Shown piece by piece: positions 21,440 to 34,600 of a DNA stretch of 64,000 nt. The position numbers were made by a program, and so were the translations under genes. How positions within the stretch are numbered: the first letter of the stretch is position 1; every line of letters starts with the position of its first letter. The notes beneath the pieces were generated by a model. That model saw only the letters and a program-made list of their open reading frames with translations, was not told the origin of the DNA and made no database searches. The stretch is from Trichostrongylus colubriformis (Eukaryota > Nematoda > Chromadorea > Rhabditida > Trichostrongylidae). The stretch spans positions 52,996,001-53,060,000 of the forward strand of contig OZ022256.1 of NCBI GenBank assembly GCA_963978905.1, written 5' to 3'.

Positions 21440-22778
21440 CCCCTGAACTCACGGAATTTTCATGATTTTAATTCTTCTTAAAATCCTTAAAAAATTCTTC
21501 TTATATAGAACAGCAATGAATAAAAACTCAAGAAGGTCCGAAAAATTTCCTCTGTTCCAAACAAGAAAACGAAAAACTAAAAATAGCCACTTCTTCGAAT
21601 TTCCATTGAGCAATATTTGAACAAGCGTCGGCTGGCAGAGTGCAGCTCAAATTTTCGCTCCCAACATTGATCTCTTTCTTATGCTGCGTCTGTGACCACG
21701 TGACCGCCGCCTTCTGCTCCTAGAGCCCCCGTGGCTACATCCCCCGACGCCCATCCCCGTCTTTTTGAAGGGCTATATTCCAGTCGAATTTCGTTTTTTT
21801 TTTCGCGAGAAACTTTGCATGCGGTCCTTAGCAAACTACAACATGAATGTGTACACCCATCCCCCTTGAAGCTTGTAGACAAAGTTTCATTGTTAATACT
21901 GATACCTCTCTTCCAAAATCAATTTACATTTTCATCTCCTATCGAGACGGTTTTCTCTTTTGACAAGAAAAAATTCAATGAAAAGTTTGAACAGCTTGAA
22001 CGAAAATAGCAATCGTGGACTGTAATAATGAGCTTCAATGGTAAGAGGTGACAGAGGCCGAAACACATCAAATAGCTCGCTCAAGCCCCATAAAAAGGGT
22101 TACAACTCTAAGAGAATCTCTGTTTGATTCACTGACAGTGATGCTTTTCTATGCACTTTTTGTGCTTACGCTTCTCAGGCCTCTGTGGAGGACACTTCAT
22201 TGCGATGGCACACTTTCTCCAATTGAAATCCTTACCTCGGAGCTACAGAAGACTTGGTTATCGCAGGAAAAATTTGATCCTGCAGGGCGAACAGGTGACA
22301 GGTACATCTAGTCACTTCACCAGCCCCGTATCTTACTTGAGACTGTATGAGTCGAGCCTTACTCGTTTACGAAACTGTTATCGTAAGAAAATAAATCCTT
22401 TCCGGAAATAACAAATATCTTTATAAATGAGGAATTGGGAAAAGGAATCTCCTTAAGAATACAACAAAATTCTAAATAAGTTTTATGCAAAAAATTGAAT
22501 ATCACAGCTAATCACCCGAGTAAAGTCGTAGTTGGACGCGATTTTAAATTCTGTTCAAGAGTACATAATAATTAAACTGATCAACAATCAAGCCAATAAA
22601 AAGAAAATACCAATAGAACTAATCGTAAAATAATTAAGATCTCAGAAAGGGACATAGTATATAGTGTCTGTGTGTCCTACCGGGCAGTACAATACACGTA
22701 ATTAATACGGTAGCAAAGGCAATCAAGACGACTAGAATCTGACTGAGCACAGAAAGACAATCGATGACCGTTGCTGAG
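21440..22778. other. 3' flank of hst-3; no gene supported
   Basis: Lies downstream of the hst-3 stop. No canonical AATAAA was found on the minus strand close to the stop. An open plus-strand piece at 22181-22290 has splice-like ends but no partner and is not called. Confidence 0.4.
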
Positions 22779-25700
22779 CTACCAAGCAAGCGATCGATTG
22801 ATCATTCGAAAAAACTTCTGATTCTCAGGCGCGTAGAAACGACGAAGTCGTCGAAGCACATCTGGTCGTACTTCCGGATGCTTTCGGCCTTTCGTCTTTC
22901 CCAAACAATGAAGACCGCCATCAGGACGACGCACACATGGGAATTTTTTGACAGGATCGATGCCAAAATGCTCTGCTTTGACTACTGAAACATTTTTTAT
23001 TATTCACCATATTGCGTATCAATTAAAGTTTTTGGGTCTCTCAAAAAAAAAAAATCATGCGACTGTTCACATTGAAGGTTCTTCGCACGATTACTTCTAC
23101 TAAAAGTTGACTAGTGAGTTACCCTTTTGAGCCCACATTCATAAGCAAAAGGAGTTGAAACAACAACTACTCGTTTCAAAGACTCCGCCCACTTTACAGA
23201 CCACGCCCGTCGCTTGTATTTATATAGAATGGTTCGTGATGTGAATATCACTCATAGATGTTACAAGAGTTTTGAGTAATGGGCAGAAGCTTTGGTCTCG
23301 GATGGGACTCGAACCCGCACTAGTCCGAGTTCCGTCCGGGGCCAAAACCAAGAGGCCTTTCGCCCATAACTCAGCACTCTTGGAACAAATTCCGCTTCAC
23401 GCGCTGCGGCGAAAACCAGCAGATAACAAAATCAGTAGCTTTAAAAAAAGTCATAGTGCTTTACAAACTCCGCCCCTCCATGAGCCACGCCCATCGACTG
23501 CAATAAAATGCACATACATAGCTGTTCCGAACCATTCCTACTAATAATAAGCGCTAACGTGACGGTGCAATGTGCCGGAACAGGCGCTAAATGGAAGTTC
23601 CAAAGAAGCCATTCGTTTGAGGGTTATCCCAACGAAATAGGACCCCCTTTCCTTGAAGGTTTTCGATGATTCTTTCATTCTACGTACTTAAATAGTTGCC
23701 ATATTAAAACAGCAAAGTACATATACTTCGTAATAAGTATCATACCTACCTGGTTTCAAACCCAGGAACCGCTCTGTCTGACTGATTTCGAGCGCAGGTT
23801 GTGTGACAAGTCGCTCTCCGTCCACGATGTGAATCTGCTCCATGGGAAAGTTGTCCAGCCATCTGAACAATTTAAATTACACCTATTGTCCAGGCAAATC
23901 GAAAATTGGGACGATTACCTTTTCATGTGCTTGTGGTAAAGCCCTATACGGATTGCTCCCCATCCTACATTGACCCCGCCCACTTTCGAGGAACAGTTTG
24001 TTTTGAGCCATGGTGCACAGTTACCGACCGCCATATCTTCAAATGTGGGCATTGCTCCGAACATTTTACGCTTCGAAGAGGCTTGGGTATAGTCTGAAAT
24101 ATGAACCATTGAAATGAAACGAGTACTGGCGTCGAGCAAGTTTGAGGCCTCACCTGAAATCGCTCTCATCACCGGATCTCTCACAACGATTATGATCTTC
24201 ATGGACGGATTCAATGCGCGAATTCGTTCAGCGGCTGTCTTACTGTGAAAATACGCAGGACTCTTTTCGATGGTCAGTTGGTTACCGGTTGTCAACGGCA
24301 TTTTGTCCCTGAAAGGAAAGCCATCGTTCCCACTGATTCATCGTTTTATCGCCGATTTCAAAAAAATTTGTAAAACAGCAACTACAATAGAGATATTGAG
24401 AAAAAGAGCAGGCCAAGGGAAGTGTAACGAAGAAAAGATGAACAAGAAACTGGTATGAGAATATAAATTCTGATGTTATATTATTAACTGCAAGTGGTCC
24501 ATGAGAACGGTTATCCGCCAGTAAATCTAATCTTTTCATGAAAAGTCATTTTCTAGAAAAAAAAAACCATTCGGACCATAAGGTAACCATTCCAACAGTA
24601 AGGTGGTTTCAAATGAAAACACGTATGTGAGGCGTTTCTAGTGATGGCTATTTTAACCACTTGTTCAAGTGAAGAAGTTTGTTAAAAGTCATTTCTTTGG
24701 AAAAATTAAATTAATCAAAATAATCAAAAAATTAATCTTTGGTAGGTGAATAGCCTCCTATGGTAAGTGTCCCCAGCAGTTCCCCAGGAGTTCCCATAAG
24801 CTGACATCCTACCCTACTTCTTTGGAATGAGGATTTTGAGCAGGAACCGTATTGTTATTATTATTATTATTGATATTTTCTTGGATCATTATTTTCTTTC
24901 TTTGGTTCTTATTTTCTTTTTGAAACATTCTTCTTACAGGCACTTCTCCCTTGTTCAAAGCATATCGTTTGACATATCGAATAAATAAATAAATAAATAA
25001 ATTTTATAGCATCTGATCATTCCACAAGAGCAAGTACATGGCCACAACAGATTCTGGGCTTCTATTCACTGTGTCTTGAAGCTGTTCGTACTGTCACCAG
25101 AGTGAGTTTTGAAGTATATAGGGATCGAAAGCAGCTCCCTCCTTCCCTGCCCTTTCATCGACTCTTTCCGAGCCTACTGGTGACTGACGGACCTGGTGCT
25201 GATACCAGTCTGTGCCGCGTAACACAATCGCGCGACCTTTTCCAACTCATTGTCGGGCGGTCGGATGCCCGCGCTATCTGAAGGCGTCAGTGACGTAAAC
25301 TGTCATCAGGTCACCAGACGTACGGGCTCTTGATGAACCGACACCCATTACTGCCAGTACCGTAACCCATACTATGGGTTCTTACTTCGAGCTAAGCCAC
25401 AAAATATGAAGCCGGAGGGTTGCTGCAATTAAGAGCCTGATCACGACCATATAACTCATAGTCCGAGTGTCAGCCAATCTATTGCAATTGAGTAGACTTC
25501 GTAGGCCGTTTTTTGCTATACTGTATCCAAGGCACTTCCAGGTATCGAGGAAAATAGCCGCTTCAGTACGAATCCCCTCTACAAGGACCAAGTAAAACCA
25601 CCCCTTTTTTACCCTCTACAAAACTATTTACGATTTGTATACATAGTTGCTGTGTTCTATTGCTATGTTTTACCTGAAGCAGAAAGATATTTATTTCACA

Positions 25701-28615
25701 TTTCTGGCCTTTCTTCCGCTCACTTAAAGTTGAAATCCTAGGGCTTATCGTCACTGTCCTCTGCATATACGACCCTCCCCTCGGCCCCTTCTGTCGAGTC
25801 GAAAAATCTTCGATTCACATTGTACCCTGGCTGTACCAAACTCTACTCCACAACTCATCTAAGGGTAGTGGCCTTTTTTTGTCCCTACCCAATCAATACA
25901 TGGGCCGTAACCATAACACTATATAAAAAAGCATATTACGTATAGCTACGGAAGAACTTCTAAGTGCAAGGTGACAGATTACCATTGAGCTCCAGCCATC
26001 TGAGGTTCATCAGTATTTGAGAAACTCCCAAAACCATAACAGTATTTGAAAAACCCTCAAAACCCCATGAATCCCCCGTGAATCGCTCCTTTTTGTGCAA
26101 TTTTTTTTCCGAATCTGAGATTCAAGTGATTGTTAAATACGTCAATTTTCCAGCATCTAATTCTCTACACGCGTCCTGTGACGCGTCCCAGAGACCCCTT
26201 GGAACTTTAAGAGGTACCCGATTCCTCCGTGTGTCCGAAGAGTCAATCTGGGATACACATTTGTCGCCTTCCGGTTAGCACCTTTGCACGTCATAGAATC
26301 GTCGTCAAAGGGTAGCCGACAGTCATTCACAGCGCAGGTGGTACACGAAACAATTTGTCGGACACTTGGACAACTGTTACGACTGGGTGGTGGCTTATGG
26401 TGGTCGTTACACATTTTATTAGCGTAACAGTTACGGTAACTGACTCGTTGACCGACTGGATGATGACGTAAGGGATCTTTCAATAAAACCTGAAGACGGC
26501 AGTACACCATCGAGGGCCTCTTAAGGTAAGTCCTCAAAAGAGAGGTAGAAGATTAACATCACCACGAAGCCAGGGAGACCTCGTAAGCAGGTGGCTTGGA
26601 TTCAAATGGTAGCAAATCCAATACCGGAAAGGCGGATCCGATCTTCCTTTCTAATGAACTGCTGATTAGACCCCAGATTAATTTTTTAGGGTGAAAAATT
26701 CAACAGATCATTGACACGATCCCACAATTTGCTGTTTAGCTTATCTAGGTAGCTCTCGAATAGCACTACGATACTGAGTGGAGGCTGAATGCATGGCGCA
26801 TGCCTCGACAAGAGTGATCTAGATCTGTCACTCCACCTTTTCGCCTTCTCAATCGCGGCCCTCGGTTTTGACCACAGTAAGACATCTCAGTTGACACATC
26901 AGCGAGAATATGCCTCTTCAATGGGATAGTCTGCTGCACAACAACTGCGGTTTTTTGCACCAGAAGAAAAAATTAATTGTTGTGTGCTTTAGTGACAATT
27001 TTTCTACTTGTTTAACCTAGTGAGAATGCGTGTTGAACGATTTATTTCTTGTTTTTGGATGAATTTTTGCATATTTTGCTGAATAAAATTTATGCCACAA
27101 CAATTATGCATCTAACTGATCGGACGCATACTTATTATTGGGACCTGATTTAGGACTAGGATCGAAGGTAAGGTGATGCACTGGTGGAGGGCGGAAGGTT
27201 TGTAGGATCAGTTCCCATTAAAGTCATCCAACCCATGAAGATGAATTGGAATGATAGCCTGTTCTTTAACTGTTTCAAAAAATACAATTCTAGCTGCTGC
27301 AGTACTGTCAGAAGAATGGGATCGATAATCATATTATTTACCAACAAACAAAACAATATCTCCTCTTGGCGAAACAAGGTCATGGCTGGTCAATTCATTT
27401 GGAACTTTTTTCCTCAGTCTTTACTTCAGATTGCAAAAATGCTTGAATGCGATCTAGGATTTGAATCAACGCGAGCTGGCTTCGTGCTATTATCTAAATA
27501 ATCTAAAATTAAAACGGGGTCATTATCCGTATGTCTCCAAACTTCTTCTTTCAAAGGAAATTAGCCTCAGATTTCTTATCATTAGCCATTGAATGTGGAA
27601 TATTCAACCCAGTGACTTGCTGCTCCACCAATACACAACATTCAGACGGCTGGCTAATCGACTGGAATACGAATCCGTTTCTGATTTAATAAACACCCCT
27701 GGGATTGCCACAGTGACGATCGTCGTTGTCAATGGAACAACACATGCCTAACCAGTCGTAATTATACGACTCAATCATATTATGTGGTAGCATGGCTGGG
27801 CTAACAGCTCAGCTGCACGGCGGGTTGTTTCGTAGTTTCTCCATTTAGCAGCTCTGCTGCTGCACGGGACCATCCATTAGTGTCAGTCACATAAGGCGTT
27901 CCGTTCGTAGCCGTCCAACCAGCTATGGCACCGCACCAGACACAACGCAGCTTTAGTGCTTTAGTGCTAATTTGTTAATGAGAGAAAATTTTTGAATACT
28001 ATTGAAATATAATATAACAATAAATATAATATAAAGCATTGTGATATAAGAATATAATATGAAGATCCATTACACTACCGACACCCCTTTCACCTTAACT
28101 CAGCTTCTGAATGGTATATTTACCATAGCTTATCAGCACTCACACGTGTAACGTGTAGAGTTTGGAAGCAGTTAAGGTGGAAGGGACTCCGGTAGTGTAA
28201 TGGATTAGTACATATGCCCGGAAAGCATGAAACGCGGGTTCGGTCCCACACGGACCTACGTTTTTGCCCATAACTCAGCATACTTGTAACTACTTTAGCA
28301 TCGCGGGCTGCGGCAAAAATCAGCAGCTTCAAAGATCAAAACATCAAAATTAGTGTTTTTACTTTTTATGCATTTCTTTGCGGATACCCACAGTTCGAAC
28401 CCCAATACCACCTGGAAATGTTGCAACTCTATTTAAAGTCAAGATGCAGCTTCATTAAAGGCTTGCATGGTCATTGCTACTGTTAGCGAATACATCAAAT
28501 TGTAGATGATTTCTCAGAAAGGTAGGTGGAAAATATTGATTGACCAGTTATTACTTTTTGTGTTATGTTTGTGTTCACTTTGTAGGCAATTGTTATAGCG
28601 TACCTTCTCGTGCAA

Positions 28616-28654
<39 letters not shown>

Positions 28655-31600
28655 CTGTGACTAGGGAAAGGCCAAATTTTCTTGACGTGATAAATCTGCG
28701 GTTATTTCTTTTTTTTCCCCTGCCATAATAGTTGGAAATAAAAAGGCGGCCGCCCGAAACAAGTACCCTGGTTTTCCATGGCAAATCCATCCTTGCTAGA
28801 GCAGTTATTGCCAGATTAAAGTAGTAGTTTTGCAGGTTTATGTGCAATTACTAAAGCAATAGCGCTTATTGAATTACTAGGTAATGTAGGCATTATGACA
28901 GTCATATAAATTACCCTCACCACACCCGTATTGTGCAGCTGGCATGGAGTCCAAGCCACTGCCATGTGATCTGCTGCCACATGGCCCCCTTCCACAAAGG
29001 GTTTGGAGTGGATGGGTTTGGCCCCACCCCAGCGAGAAATGATAGCTTTTGGCATAAATGCTGAGTCTATTTCTAATATTGCCGATTCCAACTGGACTAT
29101 CGCGAAGGTTGGTTCAGGGGCATAAACCTTTAAAAAGCCTTTAAAGGGCATAAACCTTCAGAAATGGTGGATTAATACTGTATAACGAAAGCAATAGGCT
29201 GAACCAACCTATGTGACAGTCTATTTAAATGTGTAATATTGAAAATGGACACAGCACCTATGCCGGAACCCTTCATTTTTCGCAGGGATAGGGCCAAACC
29301 CATTCACGCCGAACCCTTCGTCTCTTTCACGAAGTCATATGGGAGCAGACCCACGTGGCAGTGGCATGAACTGCATGCAAGCTACACAAGCCTTGGCTAG
29401 GAATGAATACAAAGCCTTTGCGACTACGAATAGAAATCGAGTGCATGGCGTGTTCCAGGAGATCGGTAAGCGCCGGTCACGTGTCTTGACCTTTGCTCAT
29501 ATTATTAATGACTTTGTGGTTACTGAAGAAGTGGTATTCATTATGATTTTATTTGACTCACACTGCTTACCATCGAGTGAAAATATAAATAAATAAGTTA
29601 ATAAATAAATTGAATAAATAATCAAGTAAATACTAAACTATCAATTTAATGTAGCCCCGTTATTTCGGATGAACAGCGGGAATATTTCTAAGAGATTGTC
29701 TGATCCCGGATGCTTTGCTGTGCATGTACCCGGATGCCGATCGATCTTTTGGGTGTTTACCTAGCAAAAAAGTTATGCGTGAATATTTACCAACTACTGG
29801 TAATCTACTACCCCTGCTGATATGCCTGGAACTATTGTCAAAGAAAACGCCGACGATCATCAAATACGTTGTGAACAAACATATTATCTCATAGGATTAG
29901 TAATACATGCACTATACAGTATGCGCTTGACCTGTTATTGATTTCTGGAAAGTTCCTTTTCCAAAAAAGAATCGATCACAGTATCATATGATATATAAAT
30001 GAGCAGAGCGAGGGTGATCTTACCGTACAGCTGAGCTCTACTTCCTACCCACTTCACACTACTCAACCCATAATTGCCTTCTCAATTACCAAGATAAACG
30101 CTCATCAACTAAGAGTAGGCTCTTGTGGGTAATGAATTAACCCCGGGGTCAAATGGGTCGTCACGTTTAAGCCTTCAGGAACCAATTATCTCAGTGATTC
30201 CCGAGTAAGCTGGGATTTTCAGCTTTACCCACGGGATCCGTGGATTGAATGCGTTTCGACGGGTAATTATCAAGCTGTCAAATCTCTGCCCACTGACCTC
30301 AATCAGGCATGGCTTCCACGATCCCTCAGAATTCCCGAATTGTCAAAAAATCAGATGATAAGGTTTTAGCAGTGATCCAGGGTAGGAGCGAACATAATGT
30401 AGTCACTCCACAAAAATTTGTTCTGCTCAAATTTCCTCCTCAACACCGTACATCCTCAAGCCTTACGGTATCGTGAGAAAAAGTTCAAATTGAAATTCTG
30501 AGAGTAGATTTTGTGACAACAAAAGTCGGAGATGAAATAGATCCTCTAGACCCTTTTTTGGACGCGCCATGTATTCAACACCCTTTAGCAATTTTCATGA
30601 TCATAGCAACCATAGCAAAGCTTTTCTTCCTGTAGACTTGTACGTTATATGACCTCATCAGCCGTCTCTAAAACTGAACCTAACGTCTCTTTAGCAAAGT
30701 CTAAGGGGCACGACTGGCACTGCTAGCGATGAGACGCATGACTGGCCCGTATTATCTACGCGTAAACCATCAGAACTGTCTAGCTACCGTGGCAAGCCTT
30801 GTGCCGCTAAACTTTTCCAAAATGGTGTACAAACTCACTAGAATATGTGAAAAATTAAAGTTGTAATTTTTTTCCTGGAAGTAATGAGTTCTATTTAATG
30901 GAGTAATAATTAAAGAGAAATTTTATAGGCGGGGGGGGGAACGTAATGAAGAGTATATTTGGTTTCTGTTTCACACGGGCCCCTAGACGAAAACCCAACG
31001 ATAATGTATATCCTCCCTCTGTGCTGTTACTGTACAGGCAAATTAACGCGATTTTGCAGACTGCAGGACCCAAAGCACATTTTTCGCATAGTATTTTTCT
31101 TCTTCCATTCCACTTCCATTTCGCTCAGACCCCTGCAGGGCTTTGAAGAACTACAGGGCTTGCACGTTGCCCCTGAAGGAGATAACATCCTAATAGAAGG
31201 CTACTGTATAGGAAATGAAGGCCTGAAGACAATAAGCAAATTTTAGTTTTTTTATCCATTATTTTTATATTACATTATTATATTGTTGTTTTTATTAATA
31301 TTTCACTCATTCCCCAATTTTCCTTTTTAGCACGTTCATGTGACTACACACCTTTCCTGTCCAACATCTTGGTGGGCAAAGGTCCCCAAATGTATTGGAA
31401 CAGGCGCCATCTGTTAATAAATGAGGGAAATCCGAGCAGAAGAGGATACCGGCTGAGCGCTTGGTGGGATGGATGGTCAACACGGCGGACGGCTTGGCAG
31501 CCCTTCTAGTGGTCATGACGCAATTATATTGTCGGTGGAGCGTTTTTTCTCGGCTCAGCGGGGTTGCTTTAGCTGAGGATCATCTAATTTCCGGATTCCA

Positions 31601-34600
31601 ATTAAGCGGTAACGAACGAACGCTGACATCATGCTATACAACGTCAGAAACCACAAAAAAGATACAACAAGAGTCATCCAATCAGCCAGGCGCGCAGATG
31701 AAAAGGTACTCGAACTGAATAAAGAAACTTATTGGAGGATATCGATCACACATTTTCTCGGGATGCGCCACACATTCCACCTCCATTCACTATTGTGATA
31801 GCACTTATTATTATTATACATGTGATTTAATACAAAGATCTACCTTGAAGTATCACTTTCTACAAGTACACAAGTATTTCACAACCACACCTCGGAAGAA
31901 GCCGTGGAAGGCTAGTACATGAATATCTCGAGATAAAAAAAAATGCAAAAAAGCTACTGACCTTGACAAATAGCACACGAGATTATCACCAATTACTCAT
32001 AAGTTATAGGTGTACTGATTTTGATATTTTTGATTTTCGATGTACCATTATTATATTATTATAGGTATACTTGCATTACACAAATATTTATATCAACTTA
32101 TACTACTGTTATATACTTATAGGTGTACTTTTATTATTGTTGCGTATTTAGCGTGTACAACAAGTTGCAGGAGAGTAAAACACAGTGTTGCTATGTTTCC
32201 AACTGTTAGAATGTTGATTCCGTCTCCAGACCTCCAACCTTTTCAGAAAATCATTTAATACGCATTTCTAATGTTATTTTCTGTAAATTCCATGCACAGC
32301 GCTTGAACTGTGGCAAAAGGGGCTACTGTGACAGGACATTACCAAATTTCTATTCCGGGCGCGGAATAAAAAGCATGGATCACTCTAAGTCCGATGCCAT
32401 TTAAGCGTGCCCTTCCCCAAAATCTCAAAACAGGGTTGATTATTTATTATACCTAATGTCGCTTGTAAACTTCATGACGCATCTCAATCACTTCAACGAC
32501 TATCAGCACGTTTTCTAGGAGACTCCCATTCGATTCTGTGATTTTCTTCTGTAAGCCTTATCAGTCATCTGTACGCTTCCACCTAACATGAAATTTCCCA
32601 GAAGATGCTTATTGCAGGACAAACATGACCTTAAGATCGACAGCGATTCTAATCCCTGATCCCCTGACTAAGTTTCTGACTCACTTCGGGTAAATAGGGC
32701 CATTGCGATGTGCCATGTGGCATTCAGCAAGGTCTCTAGTACATTTTGATCCTTTGACACAATTTGTTAAGAGCATGGACTGTACAGATACTGTAACCGG
32801 AAGTTCAGTTGACTGTAAAGCAACATATTACTCAAAACACATCCGATTGCCTCCACAATCCTGAATTGGAATAGCTTGCATGGCGCACTACAAGGAATAT
32901 CGTCACTAATAAAGCTCTGACTTCTGTTTCAGATGCTATAGAAGTTATTTGTTATATGCCAATATTATTGACTGTCAAGTAAGTAAATAAATAAACAAGA
33001 AGTGGAAATCTGGGCTTCAACTAGCTGTACTACTAACATAAAGGATTGGGACCTTAGAAAGAGCTAGTTGTTGCCAATTATTCATAAAATCGACCTCTTT
33101 CCGCACTTCCTTTACAACTTCGGTGTGGTTGGGTAAAACAAAGGTTGGGCAACAAACAAACAAATTTTATCATATTAATTACAAGTAAAATAATTTCTAC
33201 AATGAACAAAAAGTAAAGCATAAATTTACCCTTCACGGCCATTCAAGACACCGGGCTCCTGAAGGGAAATCCCAAATATTCACTAGAACCACCCATGCGA
33301 CAAGCCATGACCAGCTGCTTCCGTTTGGTCATCTTTCTTCACATTACTCTTCTAACCAATCACCTCCAGCTAGCTCCTTGGAGCTCCATTTGGACCACTC
33401 CAAGGCAACCGGGGTGGTTCCCTTGGGTTCCATGTGTCCACTAATCGCTCATCGAAATCACCCGGGCCACCAACCTCCTCTTCGACCCTAATGAGTGTCG
33501 CTGGCGATTAGAATCTGAAGGCTCACACAATGATATTTGTGGTCCGCCATCACACACCTTCATCGACATTTGCGCGTGCGCGAACGTGAATGCGATTTAC
33601 GATCGACGACATTACAGTGCACTCACTAACGAGGGGCCCCTCGTAAACCACCTATCATCAGCAACTGTTGGGCACTGTAGTTTGACCTGAATCCTAATGA
33701 CTCATAGCTCGAGATCTTTGACGCGATAAGGGACGACGCTTTCGTTAATTTCTGCATTTTCTGATAGCTTTCGCTGCTAAAAATCCTCTTTCTGATTCCT
33801 GAGAAAACATCAGAAAAACAACTTTAAAAATCGAAAAGCCATTCCCACTAAGGAGAACCCTAATTCTAAGGAATCAATGACACGGGTATGTAGCCCTATG
33901 TCGAACTTTCGCGCGGGCGTATGCGGCGAGCGTCCGGCGGATTTCTTCGTGTGTGATTACGTATATTGCATTACGTACACTTCTTTTGATATTTTACCCC
34001 CTCAGAAATCATTTCTTGATTGGGATTGTCATTATGTGATGTTATTCCTTCTTTTATTTTATATGTTACTATTTTGTTTTTTGAGGTACAAAAATTATAG
34101 TTTTCGGATAGTGATGAGATAAACAGCTACTTCTTCGAATAATCTCCATGGTAACAGCCCCTTGCGTCCTAGGCGGAATTCATCGACCGCAGGAAGTCGT
34201 GCTCATGGCTTCACGAGTGCGATGCCGCAAAACGAAAATTCGACATAATGCTACACACCCCTAATGTCAAAATCCTTAGATTTTGTGCATTTCCTGCTAT
34301 CTTCACCCATTCTCATCCAGAACGACGCTTATTCATCGGCTGACCCATCGATAATCACTGCCATCTATTTTCCTCATTCCTTGGGAACTTGACCCTGGTA
34401 GATTAAAACTAAAAATGTAAAGTTTTCCTTTGGAACTTCGGGTTCTGAAATGGAAATACGCAGTACCCGTAAGAATTACCTGTGCGATGAACCACGAACA
34501 GCTCCTCGCGCCTGCAAAGGACTTTTAGGGCTCCGCCAAAAGACAAGCGCTGCAGTGTCACATACCACAATTATCCCTACACACTTCCTTACGAAATCGG

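Noticed and set aside
22181..22290. Plus-strand open exon with CTTCTCAG acceptor
   Set aside because: The donor is weak and its only in-phase partner turned out to be the antisense of hst-3.
22829..22953. Plus-strand exon-like stretch with TCTCAG acceptor and stop
   Set aside because: It is antisense to the last hst-3 exon, which has clear family motifs.
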